NCBI GenBank assembly: GCA_035606915.1
Contig: DATNDU010000099.1
Span: forward strand, 18,837-82,836
DNA from: Roseiarcus sp035606915
Lineage (GTDB): Bacteria > Pseudomonadota > Alphaproteobacteria > Rhizobiales > Beijerinckiaceae
Direction: 5' to 3'
Length of the DNA stretch: 64,000 nt
Below the pieces are notes generated by a model, which was given only the letters and a program-made list of their open reading frames with translations, was not told where the DNA came from and searched no databases. Position numbers and translations under genes: made by a program. Below, in pieces: positions 18,001-26,538 of this stretch. Numbering within the stretch: position 1 is the first letter of the stretch; every line of letters begins with the position of its first letter.

Positions 18001-19241
18001 TCGCCGCGCGCGGCGAGCGGGCGAGCGGGACGCTGACGCTCAACGCCCGCTTCACCGGCGATTTCGCCCATCCCAAAGCCTCGGGCGGCGCCGTGCTGAG
18101 CGGTGGCGCGTTCTCCGACGAGATCAGCGGGCTCAGCCTCACCGACCTCGCCGCGACGATCGCGGCGCGCGGCGACGAGATCGAGGTCGCCAAGGCTTCC
18201 GGCCACACGCCCGGCGGCGGCGCGGTGTCGGCGAGCGGGCGGGTGCGGCTCGACCCCGCCGCCGGCTTCCCCGGCGCAATCAAGCTCAACGCCGACAACG
18301 CTCGCCTCGTCGCCACCGAGATCGTCACCGCCGAGGCCGGCCTGGCGCTCGACATTACGGGGCCGCTCGCCCGCGACCCCGCCGTCGCCGGCCACATCGA
18401 CGTGAAGGCGCTCGACGTCGAAATTCCCGGCCAGTTGCCCGGCGCCGCGGCGCTGCTCGCGCATGTGCGCCATATCGACCCCGGCCCGACGGCGCGCGCC
18501 CGCCTCGCCTTGATGAAGAAAAAGCGGCGGGCGGCGGGCGGCGGCTTTTCGGCGCGGCTGGCGCTCGTCGTCTCCGCGCCCTCGCGCGTGAACGTGCATG
18601 GGCGCGGCATCGACGCGGAATTCGGCGGCCGCTTGCAGATCAAGGGCACGACGCTGGCGCCTCAAATCGTCGGCGGCTTCGATCTCAGGCGCGGCGCGCT
18701 GACCCTCATCGGCGGCCCGATGACGTTCTCGCGCGGGCAAGTGAGTTTCGACGGCGAGGCGATGCCGCGCCTCGACATGCAGGCGCAGCAGACGCTTAGC
18801 GACGCCACGGCGATCATCGACGTCACCGGCCCCGCCGACAAGCCAGTGTTCGCGTTCAGCTCCAACCCGCAATTGCCGCAGGACGAAATCCTGTCGCGGC
18901 TGCTGTTCCAGAAGCCCTCGGGCAACCTCTCGGCGTTCCAGGCGCTGCAACTCGCCAATACCGTCTCGGCGCTGTCGGGCAATGGCGGGGCGTTCGATTC
19001 GCTGCGCCGGTCGCTCGGCGTCGACAGCCTCGACGTCAGTTCGGGTTCGAACGGCGGCCCGGTGGTCGGGGCGCGGCGGGCGATCGGCAACCGCCTCAGC
19101 CTCGGCGTCAAGACCGGCGCGCGGCCGGAAGACAATGGGGTCTCGCTCGACCTCGACGTCACCAAACGCCTGCGGCTTTCCACCGGCGTCGACGCCAAGG
19201 GCGAATCGAACATCGGCGCTGGCCTGCAATGGGAATATTGA
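15045..19241 (+). CDS. tamB: TamB, translocation and assembly module inner-membrane component
   Basis: This 1398-aa protein has an N-terminal membrane anchor or signal (LLATVALAPLALTLTAHA), then a long repetitive beta-rich region typical of the AsmA/TamB superfamily. The C-terminal DUF490 domain includes LQLANTVSALSGNGG and ends in QWEY. TamB spans the periplasm as a lipid-conducting groove that pairs with TamA. The 1-nt overlap with tamA confirms the operon. The extreme GC content creates a 1137-codon open frame on the opposite strand, which I regard as a shadow. Confidence 0.92.
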   Translation: MRRALLATVALAPLALTLTAHADDDKGVLAGFISRALSSRDTQVSIGAVEGALSSDATIRNIVLSDRDGPWLKIDHARLVWRRLALLHRRLEIDDLDVGHIVWSRPARKSTATATSGPMQWPQLPLKAVVKAFHVESLDLGQPVLGEAARLGFSGEATLGNPSEGLDLKLAAKRLDAPGAIDVKLAFTPKTTQLALALAVEEPQGGLIAKAAHLPGAPPVDFHLTGAGPLDAFHAKLAFAAGPDIGAKGSVDLTRAGAGRDLKLDLASHLAGLLPPLAAPVFAGETQLTGEVRLGDDGAATTEGLTLASANAALDIVGGLGADRVADLTVHAHAKPGPAIGKLDLSATVKGPLPRPTVEVALAVQKLKSSAGRLGRLSAHFAAAPVKPGDAAAPIALTGEAEMAGLALADPAQAALVGPTGKLALQATATPDGTLDIAALSLDAEALHARFTGKAARDALAGQLTAGAADLARLAPLTGLKLKGAADVAATLSGDPARGVYAADVKAEAKGFASGVAALDGFTGASPSLSGAVKIAADGYSFDRLALTGADGRALIDGALGASASHLSATLAIPDAHRLDARLAGGLAAEVKIAGPLSAPDADITAALSHGRLLGRPAPRLDLTAHVKSGAALALKLDGEIDGKPLQGAVSLKRAGDAVTLDRATFSLGQTRIDGAGKFAKGLADGRLSIAAPRLDELSPLALTPLSGSLQADVRLDSRGGKQNAAIRADSAAAGFGAARLSGLNVDLRIADLYGEARADGSAALARIVAGGETVSGLKLSAKAGVFDLAASLRGMTLRAKGALRMAARTLRLDAFTARGRGPAIALAGPATLTFADGGVATKGLAMTLGSGRLTLKGQAGRKLDLQAKAEAVPLALADLASPGLGLSGTASGEARLTGDAAAPRGDWRLALTGVAAPAARSAGLPPIDAKASGKLAGASTSLEAAITAGAAGALRIVGSAPLKAGGRLDLKASGRLDVAALTRSLAARGERASGTLTLNARFTGDFAHPKASGGAVLSGGAFSDEISGLSLTDLAATIAARGDEIEVAKASGHTPGGGAVSASGRVRLDPAAGFPGAIKLNADNARLVATEIVTAEAGLALDITGPLARDPAVAGHIDVKALDVEIPGQLPGAAALLAHVRHIDPGPTARARLALMKKKRRAAGGGFSARLALVVSAPSRVNVHGRGIDAEFGGRLQIKGTTLAPQIVGGFDLRRGALTLIGGPMTFSRGQVSFDGEAMPRLDMQAQQTLSDATAIIDVTGPADKPVFAFSSNPQLPQDEILSRLLFQKPSGNLSAFQALQLANTVSALSGNGGAFDSLRRSLGVDSLDVSSGSNGGPVVGARRAIGNRLSLGVKTGARPEDNGVSLDLDVTKRLRLSTGVDAKGESNIGAGLQWEY

Positions 19242-19333
19242 GCGCTCAGCGTCCGCCAACGGAGCGCGAAGCTGGACGCCCGCGTCCCGCCTGCTAAACA
19301 GGCCCCCAAGAAATCGCCGCGTTCGGAGCCCCG

Positions 19334-20716
19334 ATGGCTACTCTCGAAGACGTCCTCGCCACCATCGACGCCAACGCCCAAGGGGCGCTCGACCGGCTGT
19401 TCGCGCTGGTGCGCATCCCCTCGATCTCGGCCCAGCCCGAGCATTTCGCGGATTGCGAGCGCGCCGCCGACTGGCTGGTGACGGAACTCACCGACCTCGG
19501 TTTCGAGGCGCGCAAGGAGCCGACCGAGGGGCGGCCGATGGTGATGGGCACGGCCAAGGCCAAGACCCGCGACGCCCCGCATGTGCTGTTCTACGGCCAT
19601 TACGACGTGCAGCCGGCCGATCCGCTGGAGCTTTGGACGACCCCGCCGTTCGAGCCCCGGCTCGAATCGACACCGAAGGGCGAGCGCATCGTCGGGCGCG
19701 GCGCGGCCGACGACAAGGGCCAGTTGATGACCTTCCTGGAGGCCTGCCGCGCCTTCAAGGCCAATGGCGGCCTGCCCTGCCATGTCTCGGTGCTGTTCGA
19801 GGGTGAGGAGGAGACCGGCTCGCCCTCGCTGCCGGCCTTCCTGACCAAGAACGCCAAGAGCCTGAAGGCCGACCTGCTGCTCGTTTGCGACACCAATATG
19901 TGGAACGCCGAGACTCCGGCGATCACCACGATGCTGCGCGGCCTGGTATTCGAGGAGGTGGTGTTGAAGGCCGCCTCGCGCGACCTCCATTCCGGCCTCT
20001 ACGGCGGCCCCGCCATAAACCCGATCCGCGTGCTGGCGAAAATCCTCGGCGAGTTGCACGACGACAAAGGCGCAGTGACGGTGCCGGGTTTCTACGACGG
20101 CGTCGAGGAATTGCCGGAGGAGATCGCCACGCAATGGCATGATCTCGAATTCGACGCGAAGGCGTTTCTCGGCGACGTCGGGCTTTCGGTCCCGGCCGGC
20201 GAGAGCGGGCGCTCAGTGTTGGAAATGCTGTGGTCGCGTCCGACTTGCGAGTTCAACGGCATCGTCGGCGGCTACACCGGCGAGGGCGCCAAGACCGTGC
20301 TGCCGGCGGAGGCGCGCGCCAAAGTGTCGTTCCGTCTCGTCGGCCGGCAGAACCCGGAGCGCATTCAGCAAAGCTTCCGCGCCTTCGTCAAATCGCGGCT
20401 GCCGGCCGATGTCCGGGTCGAGTTCCTCGGCCACGACGGCTCCGCCGCCATCGGCCTGCCGGCGCGCGGTGAGGCGCTGCGCCGCGCCCGCCGCGCGCTT
20501 GAGGCCGAATGGGGCAAACCGGCGGCGGTCGTCGGCTCCGGCGGCTCGATCCCGATCGTCGGCGCGTTTCGGCGCGAGCTTGGCATGGAGGCGCTGATGG
20601 TCGGCTTCGGCCTCGACGACGACGCCATCCATTCGCCTAACGAGAAATACGAGCGCCGCTCCTTCCACAAGGGCGCGCGCTCGTGGGCGCGCATCCTCGC
20701 CGGCCTCAGCCAGTGA
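19334..20716 (+). CDS. M20 family dipeptidase/deacylase
   Basis: The 460-aa protein is an M20 metallopeptidase of the CPG2/DapE-like dipeptidase group. Metal motifs are visible: FYGHYDVQPA near residue 92, GAADDKGQ near residue 120, the catalytic EGEEETGSPS near residue 155, and CDTNMWN. A dimerisation domain occupies the middle. These cytosolic enzymes cleave dipeptides or N-acyl amino acids. Its stop overlaps the GTG of the NUDIX gene. Confidence 0.9.
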   Translation: MATLEDVLATIDANAQGALDRLFALVRIPSISAQPEHFADCERAADWLVTELTDLGFEARKEPTEGRPMVMGTAKAKTRDAPHVLFYGHYDVQPADPLELWTTPPFEPRLESTPKGERIVGRGAADDKGQLMTFLEACRAFKANGGLPCHVSVLFEGEEETGSPSLPAFLTKNAKSLKADLLLVCDTNMWNAETPAITTMLRGLVFEEVVLKAASRDLHSGLYGGPAINPIRVLAKILGELHDDKGAVTVPGFYDGVEELPEEIATQWHDLEFDAKAFLGDVGLSVPAGESGRSVLEMLWSRPTCEFNGIVGGYTGEGAKTVLPAEARAKVSFRLVGRQNPERIQQSFRAFVKSRLPADVRVEFLGHDGSAAIGLPARGEALRRARRALEAEWGKPAAVVGSGGSIPIVGAFRRELGMEALMVGFGLDDDAIHSPNEKYERRSFHKGARSWARILAGLSQ

Positions 20717-21102
20717 CGCCCGGCGTCGGCTGCGGCGCGGCGATCCTGCGCGACCGCCGGCTGCTGCTGGTCAAAAGGTTGAAGGCGCCGGAGGCCGGGC
20801 ATTGGAGCCTGCCCGGCGGCAAGGTCGATTTCGGCGAGCGGGTGGCGGACGCGGTGAAGCGCGAGGCTTTTGAGGAATTGGGGGTCGAGATCGCGTTGTC
20901 GCGCCCGCTCGGCCTGGTCGAGATGATCGGGATCGATGGCCAGCATTGGGTGTCGCCGATCTACGAGGCGACGATCGAGGTGGGCGAGCCGGTCAACCGC
21001 GAGCCGGAAAAGCACGCGGGGATCGTGTGGGCCGATCTCGACGCCCCGCCGGCGCCGCTGGCGCTCGCCGCGCGCCAGGCGATCGCGAGGCTGCGGGGAT
21101 GA
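20713..21102 (+). CDS. NUDIX hydrolase
   Basis: This 129-aa protein has a complete Nudix box, GGKVDFGERVADAVKREAF followed by EELG, preceded by HWSLP. The NADH-pyrophosphatase-like short form hydrolyses nucleoside diphosphate derivatives; the substrate is not predictable. A GTG start at 20713 overlaps the preceding stop (GTGA), and its own stop overlaps the next gene's ATG. Confidence 0.9.
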   Translation: MTPGVGCGAAILRDRRLLLVKRLKAPEAGHWSLPGGKVDFGERVADAVKREAFEELGVEIALSRPLGLVEMIGIDGQHWVSPIYEATIEVGEPVNREPEKHAGIVWADLDAPPAPLALAARQAIARLRG

Positions 21103-21977
21103 TTGTCAGCGTCGGCGAAGCGATGGTGGAGTTCGCGCCGCGCAACGGCGCCTATGGGCGCGGGTTCGCCGGCGACACGCTCAACACCTGCTGGTATCTG
21201 GCCAGGCTCGGCCAGCGCACGCGCTACCTGACCCGCGTCGGCGCCGATTCGCTTTCGAACGCCTTCGTCGCCTTCCTCAGCGAGAGCGGGATCGACGCGG
21301 GCGCGGTGGCGCGCGATCCCGAGCGCACGATGGGGCTTTACCTCATCGAGCTCGACGGCGCGGAGCGGCGGTTTCTCTATTGGCGCGACAGTTCCGCTGC
21401 CCGGCGTCTCGCCGACGATCCGGCGGCGCTCGACGCGGGGCTCGCCGGCGCCGAGTTGATCCATGTATCGGGAATCACGCTGGCGATCGTCGGCGCGCAA
21501 GGCCGCCGCAACCTCGCCGCGGCGCTTGCGCGCACGCGCGCGAGGGGGGCGAGGGTAAGTTTCGACCCCAACCTGCGCCGCCGCTTGTGGAGCGACGACG
21601 CCACGGCGCGCGAGGCGCAGGCAGCCATGTATGCCGTCACCGACATCGCCTTGCCGAGCTTCGACGACGAGGCGTCGCTATGGGGCGACGCCTCTCCGGC
21701 GGCGACGGCGGCGCGGCTCGCGGCGCTCGGCGTCGGCGAGATCGTGGTCAAGAACGGCGCCGGGGCGGCGTGGGTCGATGGCGCCGAGATCGCGGCGGCG
21801 CGCGTCGAGGCGCGCGACACCACAGGGGCCGGCGATTCCTTCAACGCCGGCTATCTCGCCGCACGGCTTTCCGGCCGCTCGCCAGCCGAGGCCGGCGGCT
21901 TCGCGCACCGCCTCGCGGGCGAGGTGGTGCGCTGGCCCGGTGCGCTGGCGCCGGTGGACGTCGTGGCGGCGCTTTAG
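21099..21977 (+). CDS. PfkB-family sugar kinase, 2-keto-3-deoxygluconate kinase-like
   Basis: The 292-aa protein starts with IVSVGEAMVEFAPRNGAY, typical of KDG kinases, and has the PfkB signature RDTTGAGDSFNAGY with its catalytic Asp. It probably phosphorylates 2-keto-3-deoxygluconate in hexuronate or Entner-Doudoroff-type catabolism, but no partner genes are nearby. The ATG overlaps the NUDIX stop (ATGA). It converges on prmA with a 4-nt overlap at the stops. Confidence 0.87.
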   Translation: MIVSVGEAMVEFAPRNGAYGRGFAGDTLNTCWYLARLGQRTRYLTRVGADSLSNAFVAFLSESGIDAGAVARDPERTMGLYLIELDGAERRFLYWRDSSAARRLADDPAALDAGLAGAELIHVSGITLAIVGAQGRRNLAAALARTRARGARVSFDPNLRRRLWSDDATAREAQAAMYAVTDIALPSFDDEASLWGDASPAATAARLAALGVGEIVVKNGAGAAWVDGAEIAAARVEARDTTGAGDSFNAGYLAARLSGRSPAEAGGFAHRLAGEVVRWPGALAPVDVVAAL

Positions 21978-22885
21978 CGGCTCAGCCGCAGGCTCGCCCA
22001 GCCCTCCAACTCGATGCGCTCGCGCAGGAACACCCCCTGCGCGCCCCAGGCGGAAAGCACGCCCGCGACATCGGCCAGCAGCAGCCCGGAGACGATCGCC
22101 TCGCCGCCGGGCGCGATGACGCCGGCGAGCGAGGGCGCCAGCAGCCGCAGCGGCCGGGCGAGAATATTGGCGAACACCAGATCGTAGGGCGCGCCGTCGC
22201 GAAGGCTGCGATTCTCGACGCCGCGCGAGACGATGGCTTTCACGAACGGCGCGACGCCGTTGAGCGTGGCGTTTTCGTTGGCGACCGCGACCGCCACGGG
22301 GTCGATGTCGCCGAGCCAGACTTTGCGCTTCAGCACGCGGGCGGCGGCGATGGCGAGCACGCCGGCGCCGCAGCCGACGTCGAGCACACGCGCCGGGCGA
22401 CGGCGCTTCAGCAGCCGGTCGAGGTGCATGAGACAGCCGCGCGTGGTGCCGTGATGGCCGGTGCCGAAGGCGAGGCCAGCCTCGATCTCGATGCCGATGT
22501 CGCTCGAGGCCACCCTGTCGCGATCATGCGCGCCGTGGACGAGGAAGCGGCCGGCTCTGACCGGCTTGAGCCCGGCGAGCGAATTGGCGACCCAATCCTG
22601 CTTCTCGGTGAGGCCGAATTCCACCCGCGAAGCGGCGTCCTCGCCAGCGACGGCGGCAACCAGTTCGCGAACGCCCGCCTCGTCGGGCGCGAAGCCGAAA
22701 TAGACCTCCACCGCCCACGCCTTGCCGCCGCCGGACCAAGGCGTCTCGGTCTCGAAGGCGGTGGAGGCGGCTTCCGCCGGCTCGAAGCTCTCGACCATGA
22801 AATCGGCGACCGCGCGGGCGCGGGCCTCGTCGAGGGAGACGCGCATGACGTGGGCGGCGTTGTTGGGCGGCAGGCCTTCGAGCAA
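21974..22885 (-). CDS. prmA: Ribosomal protein L11 methyltransferase
   Basis: This 303-aa enzyme trimethylates ribosomal protein L11 using SAM. It has the class I methyltransferase motif VLDVGCGAGVLAIAAARVL and the PrmA-specific AFGTGHHGTT and LVFANILARPL. I chose a TTG start at 22885, giving the N-terminus LEGLPPNNAAHV, because an ACGGAG ribosome-binding site sits 7 nt upstream and this matches relatives. The frame stays open to 23083, but that part is unlike the family. An internal ATG at 22846 would cut off conserved residues. Confidence 0.92.
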   Translation of the reverse strand: MLEGLPPNNAAHVMRVSLDEARARAVADFMVESFEPAEAASTAFETETPWSGGGKAWAVEVYFGFAPDEAGVRELVAAVAGEDAASRVEFGLTEKQDWVANSLAGLKPVRAGRFLVHGAHDRDRVASSDIGIEIEAGLAFGTGHHGTTRGCLMHLDRLLKRRRPARVLDVGCGAGVLAIAAARVLKRKVWLGDIDPVAVAVANENATLNGVAPFVKAIVSRGVENRSLRDGAPYDLVFANILARPLRLLAPSLAGVIAPGGEAIVSGLLLADVAGVLSAWGAQGVFLRERIELEGWASLRLSR

Positions 22886-23060
22886 AAGCGATCTCCGTTT
22901 GCGGAGCGAGGCTTTACGCCAAGGGAATTGAAAAGTCGCGCCGCCCAATCCTGACGGCGCCGCCTCGCCAGGCAAGTTTTGGAAACGGAGGGCCGTGGTT
23001 GGCGGGTCGGGCCTTGCGGCGGCCCTCGTTCCTCGCCCCGTCAGCACCCCGCGCCGCCGC

Positions 23061-23459
23061 TCACGCCGCCAGCGCCAGCGCACCCTTGCGCGGCGACAGG
23101 CGGCCGGCGAGCTCCAGTAGCGCCAGATGATAGCCCATCGACACCCGCGGCATGCGGTGGAAACGATCGACCACCACCGTCAGCAATTCTTGCAGCGTGC
23201 GCGCGTCGGCTTCAGCGACGCGGTTGAGGTCGAGCCCCTCCTGCGCCAGCGCCTCGACGAGATCGCCGCGGCGCCGCTCGAACGCCTCCAGATCGCCCTC
23301 GATCAGCGCCCGCCACACCCGCGCGTGCAGCCGCGCCAGCCGCCACACCACCTTGAGGTCGCTGTTGTGGGCGCCATAGGCCTCCAACATGCGGTCGAAA
23401 ATGATCGGGTCGGCCCATTCCAGCAGGCCGGAATAGCCGTCGGCGGCGTTGGCGCTCAT
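23061..23459 (-). CDS. Uncharacterised 132-aa helical protein
   Basis: I do not recognise this protein. It is predicted mostly helical, with acidic and basic heptad-like stretches (LEAFERRRGDLVEALAQEG) and a conserved-looking core FHRMPRVSMGYHLALLELAG. No signal peptide or membrane segment is visible. I took the ATG at 23459 (MSANAADGYS); the frame extends 18 codons further upstream. It lies between nusB and prmA on the same strand. Confidence 0.7.
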   Translation of the reverse strand: MSANAADGYSGLLEWADPIIFDRMLEAYGAHNSDLKVVWRLARLHARVWRALIEGDLEAFERRRGDLVEALAQEGLDLNRVAEADARTLQELLTVVVDRFHRMPRVSMGYHLALLELAGRLSPRKGALALAA

Positions 23460-23525
23460 GGTCGTTCCCGAAGTCGTTGATCGCTCATGATCGACGCTTA
23501 TGGTTAACGACAAGTTACCAGCGCC

Positions 23526-23981
23526 TCAGGTGAACTCCTTCGGCCGCGTCTTGCGGGCCAGCGCGTCGAGCACGGCGTTAATCATGCCGCTCTCGTCGCG
23601 ACCGTAAAAAGCGCCGGCGACATCGACATATTCCTTGATCGCGGCGCGCGCCGGCACGTCGGGGCGCGAGCGCAACTCGTAGAAGCCGGCGCGCAGAATG
23701 GCGCGCATCAGCGCGTCCACCCGCTTAAGCGGCCAGCCCTGCGCCAGCGTGTCGTCGAGCGCGCGGTCGATGTCCTGCTGGTCCTTCAGCACGCCAGCGA
23801 CGATGTCGCGGAAGAAGACAACCTCGGCCGGCTTATATTGCTCGCCCTCGACCTCGCGACCGATCCAGTGCGCCTCGAATTCAGCCAGCACGTCTTCCAG
23901 TCCGGCGCCGGAAACCTCCATCTGATAGAGCGCCTGGGCGGCCGCCAGCCGTGCCGCCGACCTCTCGGCCGCCCGACTCAT
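23526..23981 (-). CDS. nusB: Transcription antitermination factor NusB
   Basis: This 151-aa all-helical RNA-binding protein joins NusE/S10 in rRNA antitermination. The N-terminus ARLAAAQALYQMEV and the C-terminal INAVLDALARK are characteristic. It overlaps the ribH stop by 4 nt (ATGA), the common alphaproteobacterial ribH-nusB pairing. Confidence 0.96.
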   Translation of the reverse strand: MSRAAERSAARLAAAQALYQMEVSGAGLEDVLAEFEAHWIGREVEGEQYKPAEVVFFRDIVAGVLKDQQDIDRALDDTLAQGWPLKRVDALMRAILRAGFYELRSRPDVPARAAIKEYVDVAGAFYGRDESGMINAVLDALARKTRPKEFT

Positions 23982-24460
23982 GCGAGCGACCGTTTGAGCC
24001 CGGCGACGACGATGGCCGCGCGCGCCGCGTCGCCACCCTTGTCACCGCGCTTGGGATCGGCGCGCTCCTCGGCCTGGAGCCTGTCTTCCGTCGTCAGGAT
24101 GCCGTTGCCGAGCGCCAGCTTGCGCGCCACGCTAAGGTCCATCAGCGCGCGCGCCGATTCCCCGGCGACAATCTCGAAGTGATAGGTTTCGCCGCGAATG
24201 ACGCAGCCGAGCGCGATGACGCCGTCATAGGGGCGGCCGTTGGCGGCGGCGGCGTCGAGGGCGATGGCGGTGGTGGCCGGAATCTCCAGCGCGCCGGGCG
24301 CGGAAACGACATCGAAGCTGGCCCCGGCGGCCGCGCAGGCGCCGCGCACGCCTTCGAGCAGCATCTCGCCGACCCCCTCGTAATAGCGGGCCTCGACGAC
24401 GAGCAAGCGGCCGCCTGGCAGGCGCGGCGGGGCGGCGGATTTACGCTGATGTTCGGCCAT
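23978..24460 (-). CDS. ribH: 6,7-dimethyl-8-ribityllumazine synthase
   Basis: The 160-aa lumazine synthase makes the riboflavin precursor from 5-amino-6-ribitylamino-uracil and dihydroxybutanone phosphate. Motifs include the substrate site SAPGALEIP and IALGCVIRGET followed by YHFEIV, which contains the catalytic His. NGILTTED follows. It is coupled to nusB; other rib genes are not in the window. Confidence 0.96.
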   Translation of the reverse strand: MAEHQRKSAAPPRLPGGRLLVVEARYYEGVGEMLLEGVRGACAAAGASFDVVSAPGALEIPATTAIALDAAAANGRPYDGVIALGCVIRGETYHFEIVAGESARALMDLSVARKLALGNGILTTEDRLQAEERADPKRGDKGGDAARAAIVVAGLKRSLA

Positions 24461-24651
24461 GGACTTTCGCTTGCGCTGGAAGGGCGCGCACTCCTAGGGC
24501 GGCCGGCCCCGCCATGCAAGCCCGGCCCCACCAGCGCCGGGCCCGCATGGCGGCGCCGTCGTTTTCGCAGGCTCTATTTCGGGGCGCCGGCATGCCAACT
24601 GATGCGGCGCGGGCCTTCGCCCGCGCGCTCGCGACGGTCAGTGCGTGAGAC

Positions 24652-25305
24652 TTAGATCTGGACCACGTCGCTGAGGCTGAAGCTCTGCCCGGTCGGATTC
24701 TCGCCGAGGCGCAGCGTCTCTTTCTTGGGGAAATTATAGGGCGGCACCGGCAGGTTGTAGGGCGCGGGCACGCCCTCGAAGACGCGCCCGGCCAGATCAT
24801 AGCGCGAGCCGTGGCAGGGGCAGAAATAGCCGCCGGGCCAATTGGCGACGCCTTGCAGCGAATCGGGCTTGGGGAAGTAATTGGGGATGCAGCCCAGATG
24901 CGTGCACACACCGACGAGCACGAGATATTCCGGATTGAGCGACCGGCTCCAGTTGTCGGCGTAGGGCGGCTGCTGGTGCTCCTGGCTGTCGGGATCGCGC
25001 AGGCGGGCTAGCAACGCCGGCTCTTTCAGGCTTTTCAGCGCCTCCGGCGTGCGGCGGACGATGAAGATCGGATGCTCCTGCCACTTGACGACGATCTGCT
25101 GGCCGGGGGCGATGGGGGCGAGGTCGACGTCGAGCGGGCCGCCGTGCGCCAGCGTGTCGGCATCGGGGTTCATCTGGTCGATCAGCGGCCAGATGGTGGC
25201 GGCGACGCCGACGGCGGCGACCGCGCCGGTGGCGAGATAGAGGAAATCGCGCCGGCTTGGCGGGATGGCGCCGTGGCCATCGGTTGTCGTCATCGCATCC
25301 GCCAT
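24652..25305 (-). CDS. petA: Ubiquinol-cytochrome c reductase Rieske iron-sulfur subunit
   Basis: The 217-aa Rieske protein of the bc1 complex carries electrons from ubiquinol to cytochrome c1. It has a twin-arginine-like N-terminal anchor (PSRRDFLYLATGAVAAVG, residues 16-33). Box I is CTHLGC (Cys134, His136, Cys139) and box II is CPCHGS (Cys162, Cys164, His165). Cytochrome b and c1 genes normally follow; here the next gene on this strand is ribH, so petA stands alone. It is somewhat longer than many Rieske subunits, with an insertion before box I. Confidence 0.94.
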   Translation of the reverse strand: MADAMTTTDGHGAIPPSRRDFLYLATGAVAAVGVAATIWPLIDQMNPDADTLAHGGPLDVDLAPIAPGQQIVVKWQEHPIFIVRRTPEALKSLKEPALLARLRDPDSQEHQQPPYADNWSRSLNPEYLVLVGVCTHLGCIPNYFPKPDSLQGVANWPGGYFCPCHGSRYDLAGRVFEGVPAPYNLPVPPYNFPKKETLRLGENPTGQSFSLSDVVQI

Positions 25306-25440
25306 TCGCCTCTCCGTCGAGCCCGGCCCGTTGGTCTTAGCGCCAGGCCAATCCAGGCCGCCTCATGGTGGCGGCGCCAGCAAAGCCTTAGCGCGGCGCG
25401 GCGAGCAGTTCAACTTCCCGTTGCGCGCCGCGCCGCGCGT

Positions 25441-25941
25441 TCACGCGCGGCCGTATTTCGCCATCAACGCCTTGGCGACATTGGCCGGGGCGAAGGGCGC
25501 GACCTCGCCGCCCATCTGTGCGATCTGGCGCACCAGGGTTGCGGTGATTGGCCGCACCGGCGCGGACGCCGGCAGGAATACGGTGCGCAGTTCCGGCGCC
25601 ATCGCGCCGTTCATGCCCGCCATTTGCATCTCGTAATCGAAATCGGTGGAATCGCGCAGGCCGCGCACGATGATGCGCGCGCCGGCCGCCCGCGCCGCGT
25701 CGATGGCGAGACGGTCGAAGGCCACCGTCTCCAACACGCAGCCTTCGCGGGCGAGCGCCTGGGTCGCTGCCTCGCGGATCAGCGCCAACCGCTCCTCGAC
25801 GGTGAACAGCGCCGCCTTCGACGGATGCGCGCCGACCCCGACCACCAGTTTATCGCACAAAGCCGCCGCGTGGGTCATCACGTCGAGATGGCCGTTAGTC
25901 ATCGGATCGAACGATCCGGAATAGAACGCAATCCGCAGCAT
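25441..25941 (-). CDS. coaD: Pantetheine-phosphate adenylyltransferase
   Basis: The 166-aa enzyme forms dephospho-CoA from 4'-phosphopantetheine and ATP. It has the nucleotidyltransferase motif GSFDPMTNGHLD at residues 9-20 and IVRGLRDSTDFDYE followed by MQMAGMN. Length and motifs are normal. It is divergent from the osmC-like gene. Confidence 0.96.
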   Translation of the reverse strand: MLRIAFYSGSFDPMTNGHLDVMTHAAALCDKLVVGVGAHPSKAALFTVEERLALIREAATQALAREGCVLETVAFDRLAIDAARAAGARIIVRGLRDSTDFDYEMQMAGMNGAMAPELRTVFLPASAPVRPITATLVRQIAQMGGEVAPFAPANVAKALMAKYGRA

Positions 25942-26028
25942 GACCGAGCGTTATCGGTTAGCCTCGGCAGCGGCAAGGGGACATTTGCGCGTCAACGCGC
26001 TATGAGCGCGGGCGAGGGAAGGTTTACC

Positions 26029-26535
26029 ATGAACGGTGACGAACTGCGCGCCCTCCAGGCGCCCCTGAAGGAGCGCTATCGCGGCAACGCCGAGGCGGCG
26101 CACATCACGCTGCGCGCCCGGGGCGCGTTCGACGACGCCCATATCGCCTGCAAGGTCGAGACCGGGCGGGCGCAGGCGGTGGCGGGTCTGCATCCGGGGA
26201 CCGGCGGCAGCGGGTTGGAGCTATGCTCCGGCGACATGCTGCTGGAGGCGCTGGTCGCCTGCGCCGGCGTGACGCTGAAGGCGGTGGCGACGGCGATGGG
26301 CATCGCGCTGCGCGCCGGCGAGGTCGAGGCCGAGGGCGATCTCGATTTTCGCGGCACGCTCGGGCTCGACAAGCAGGCGCCGGTCGGCTTCGCCGTTATC
26401 CGCCTCAGCTTCAAGCTCGACGCCGACGCCGACGCCGAGCAGTTGGCGACGCTATTGAGGCTGACCGAGCGCTATTGCGTGGTCTACCAGACGCTGAAGC
26501 GGCCGCCGAACCTCTCGACGGGCTGGGCCGTGTAG
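26029..26535 (+). CDS. OsmC-family protein
   Basis: The 168-aa protein has the OsmC/Ohr fold with both redox cysteines visible: Cys66 in ELCSGDM and Cys78 in VACAGV. OsmC-like enzymes reduce organic hydroperoxides or act in other thiol chemistry. The ATG follows GAGGGAAGG. A much longer in-frame reading upstream runs antisense through coaD and petA and was discarded. It is followed after 3 nt by a small membrane-protein gene. Confidence 0.85.
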   Translation: MNGDELRALQAPLKERYRGNAEAAHITLRARGAFDDAHIACKVETGRAQAVAGLHPGTGGSGLELCSGDMLLEALVACAGVTLKAVATAMGIALRAGEVEAEGDLDFRGTLGLDKQAPVGFAVIRLSFKLDADADAEQLATLLRLTERYCVVYQTLKRPPNLSTGWAV

Positions 26536-26538
26536 CCG

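Noticed and set aside
15846..19259. A 1137-codon open frame on the minus strand opposite tamB
   Set aside because: Antisense shadow of a very GC-rich gene: Arg/Ala/Gly-rich, no motif, while TamB itself is well supported.
25072..26028. Long in-frame N-terminal extension of the OsmC-like protein
   Set aside because: It runs antisense through petA and coaD and has no OsmC similarity; the ATG at 26029 has a good ribosome-binding site.
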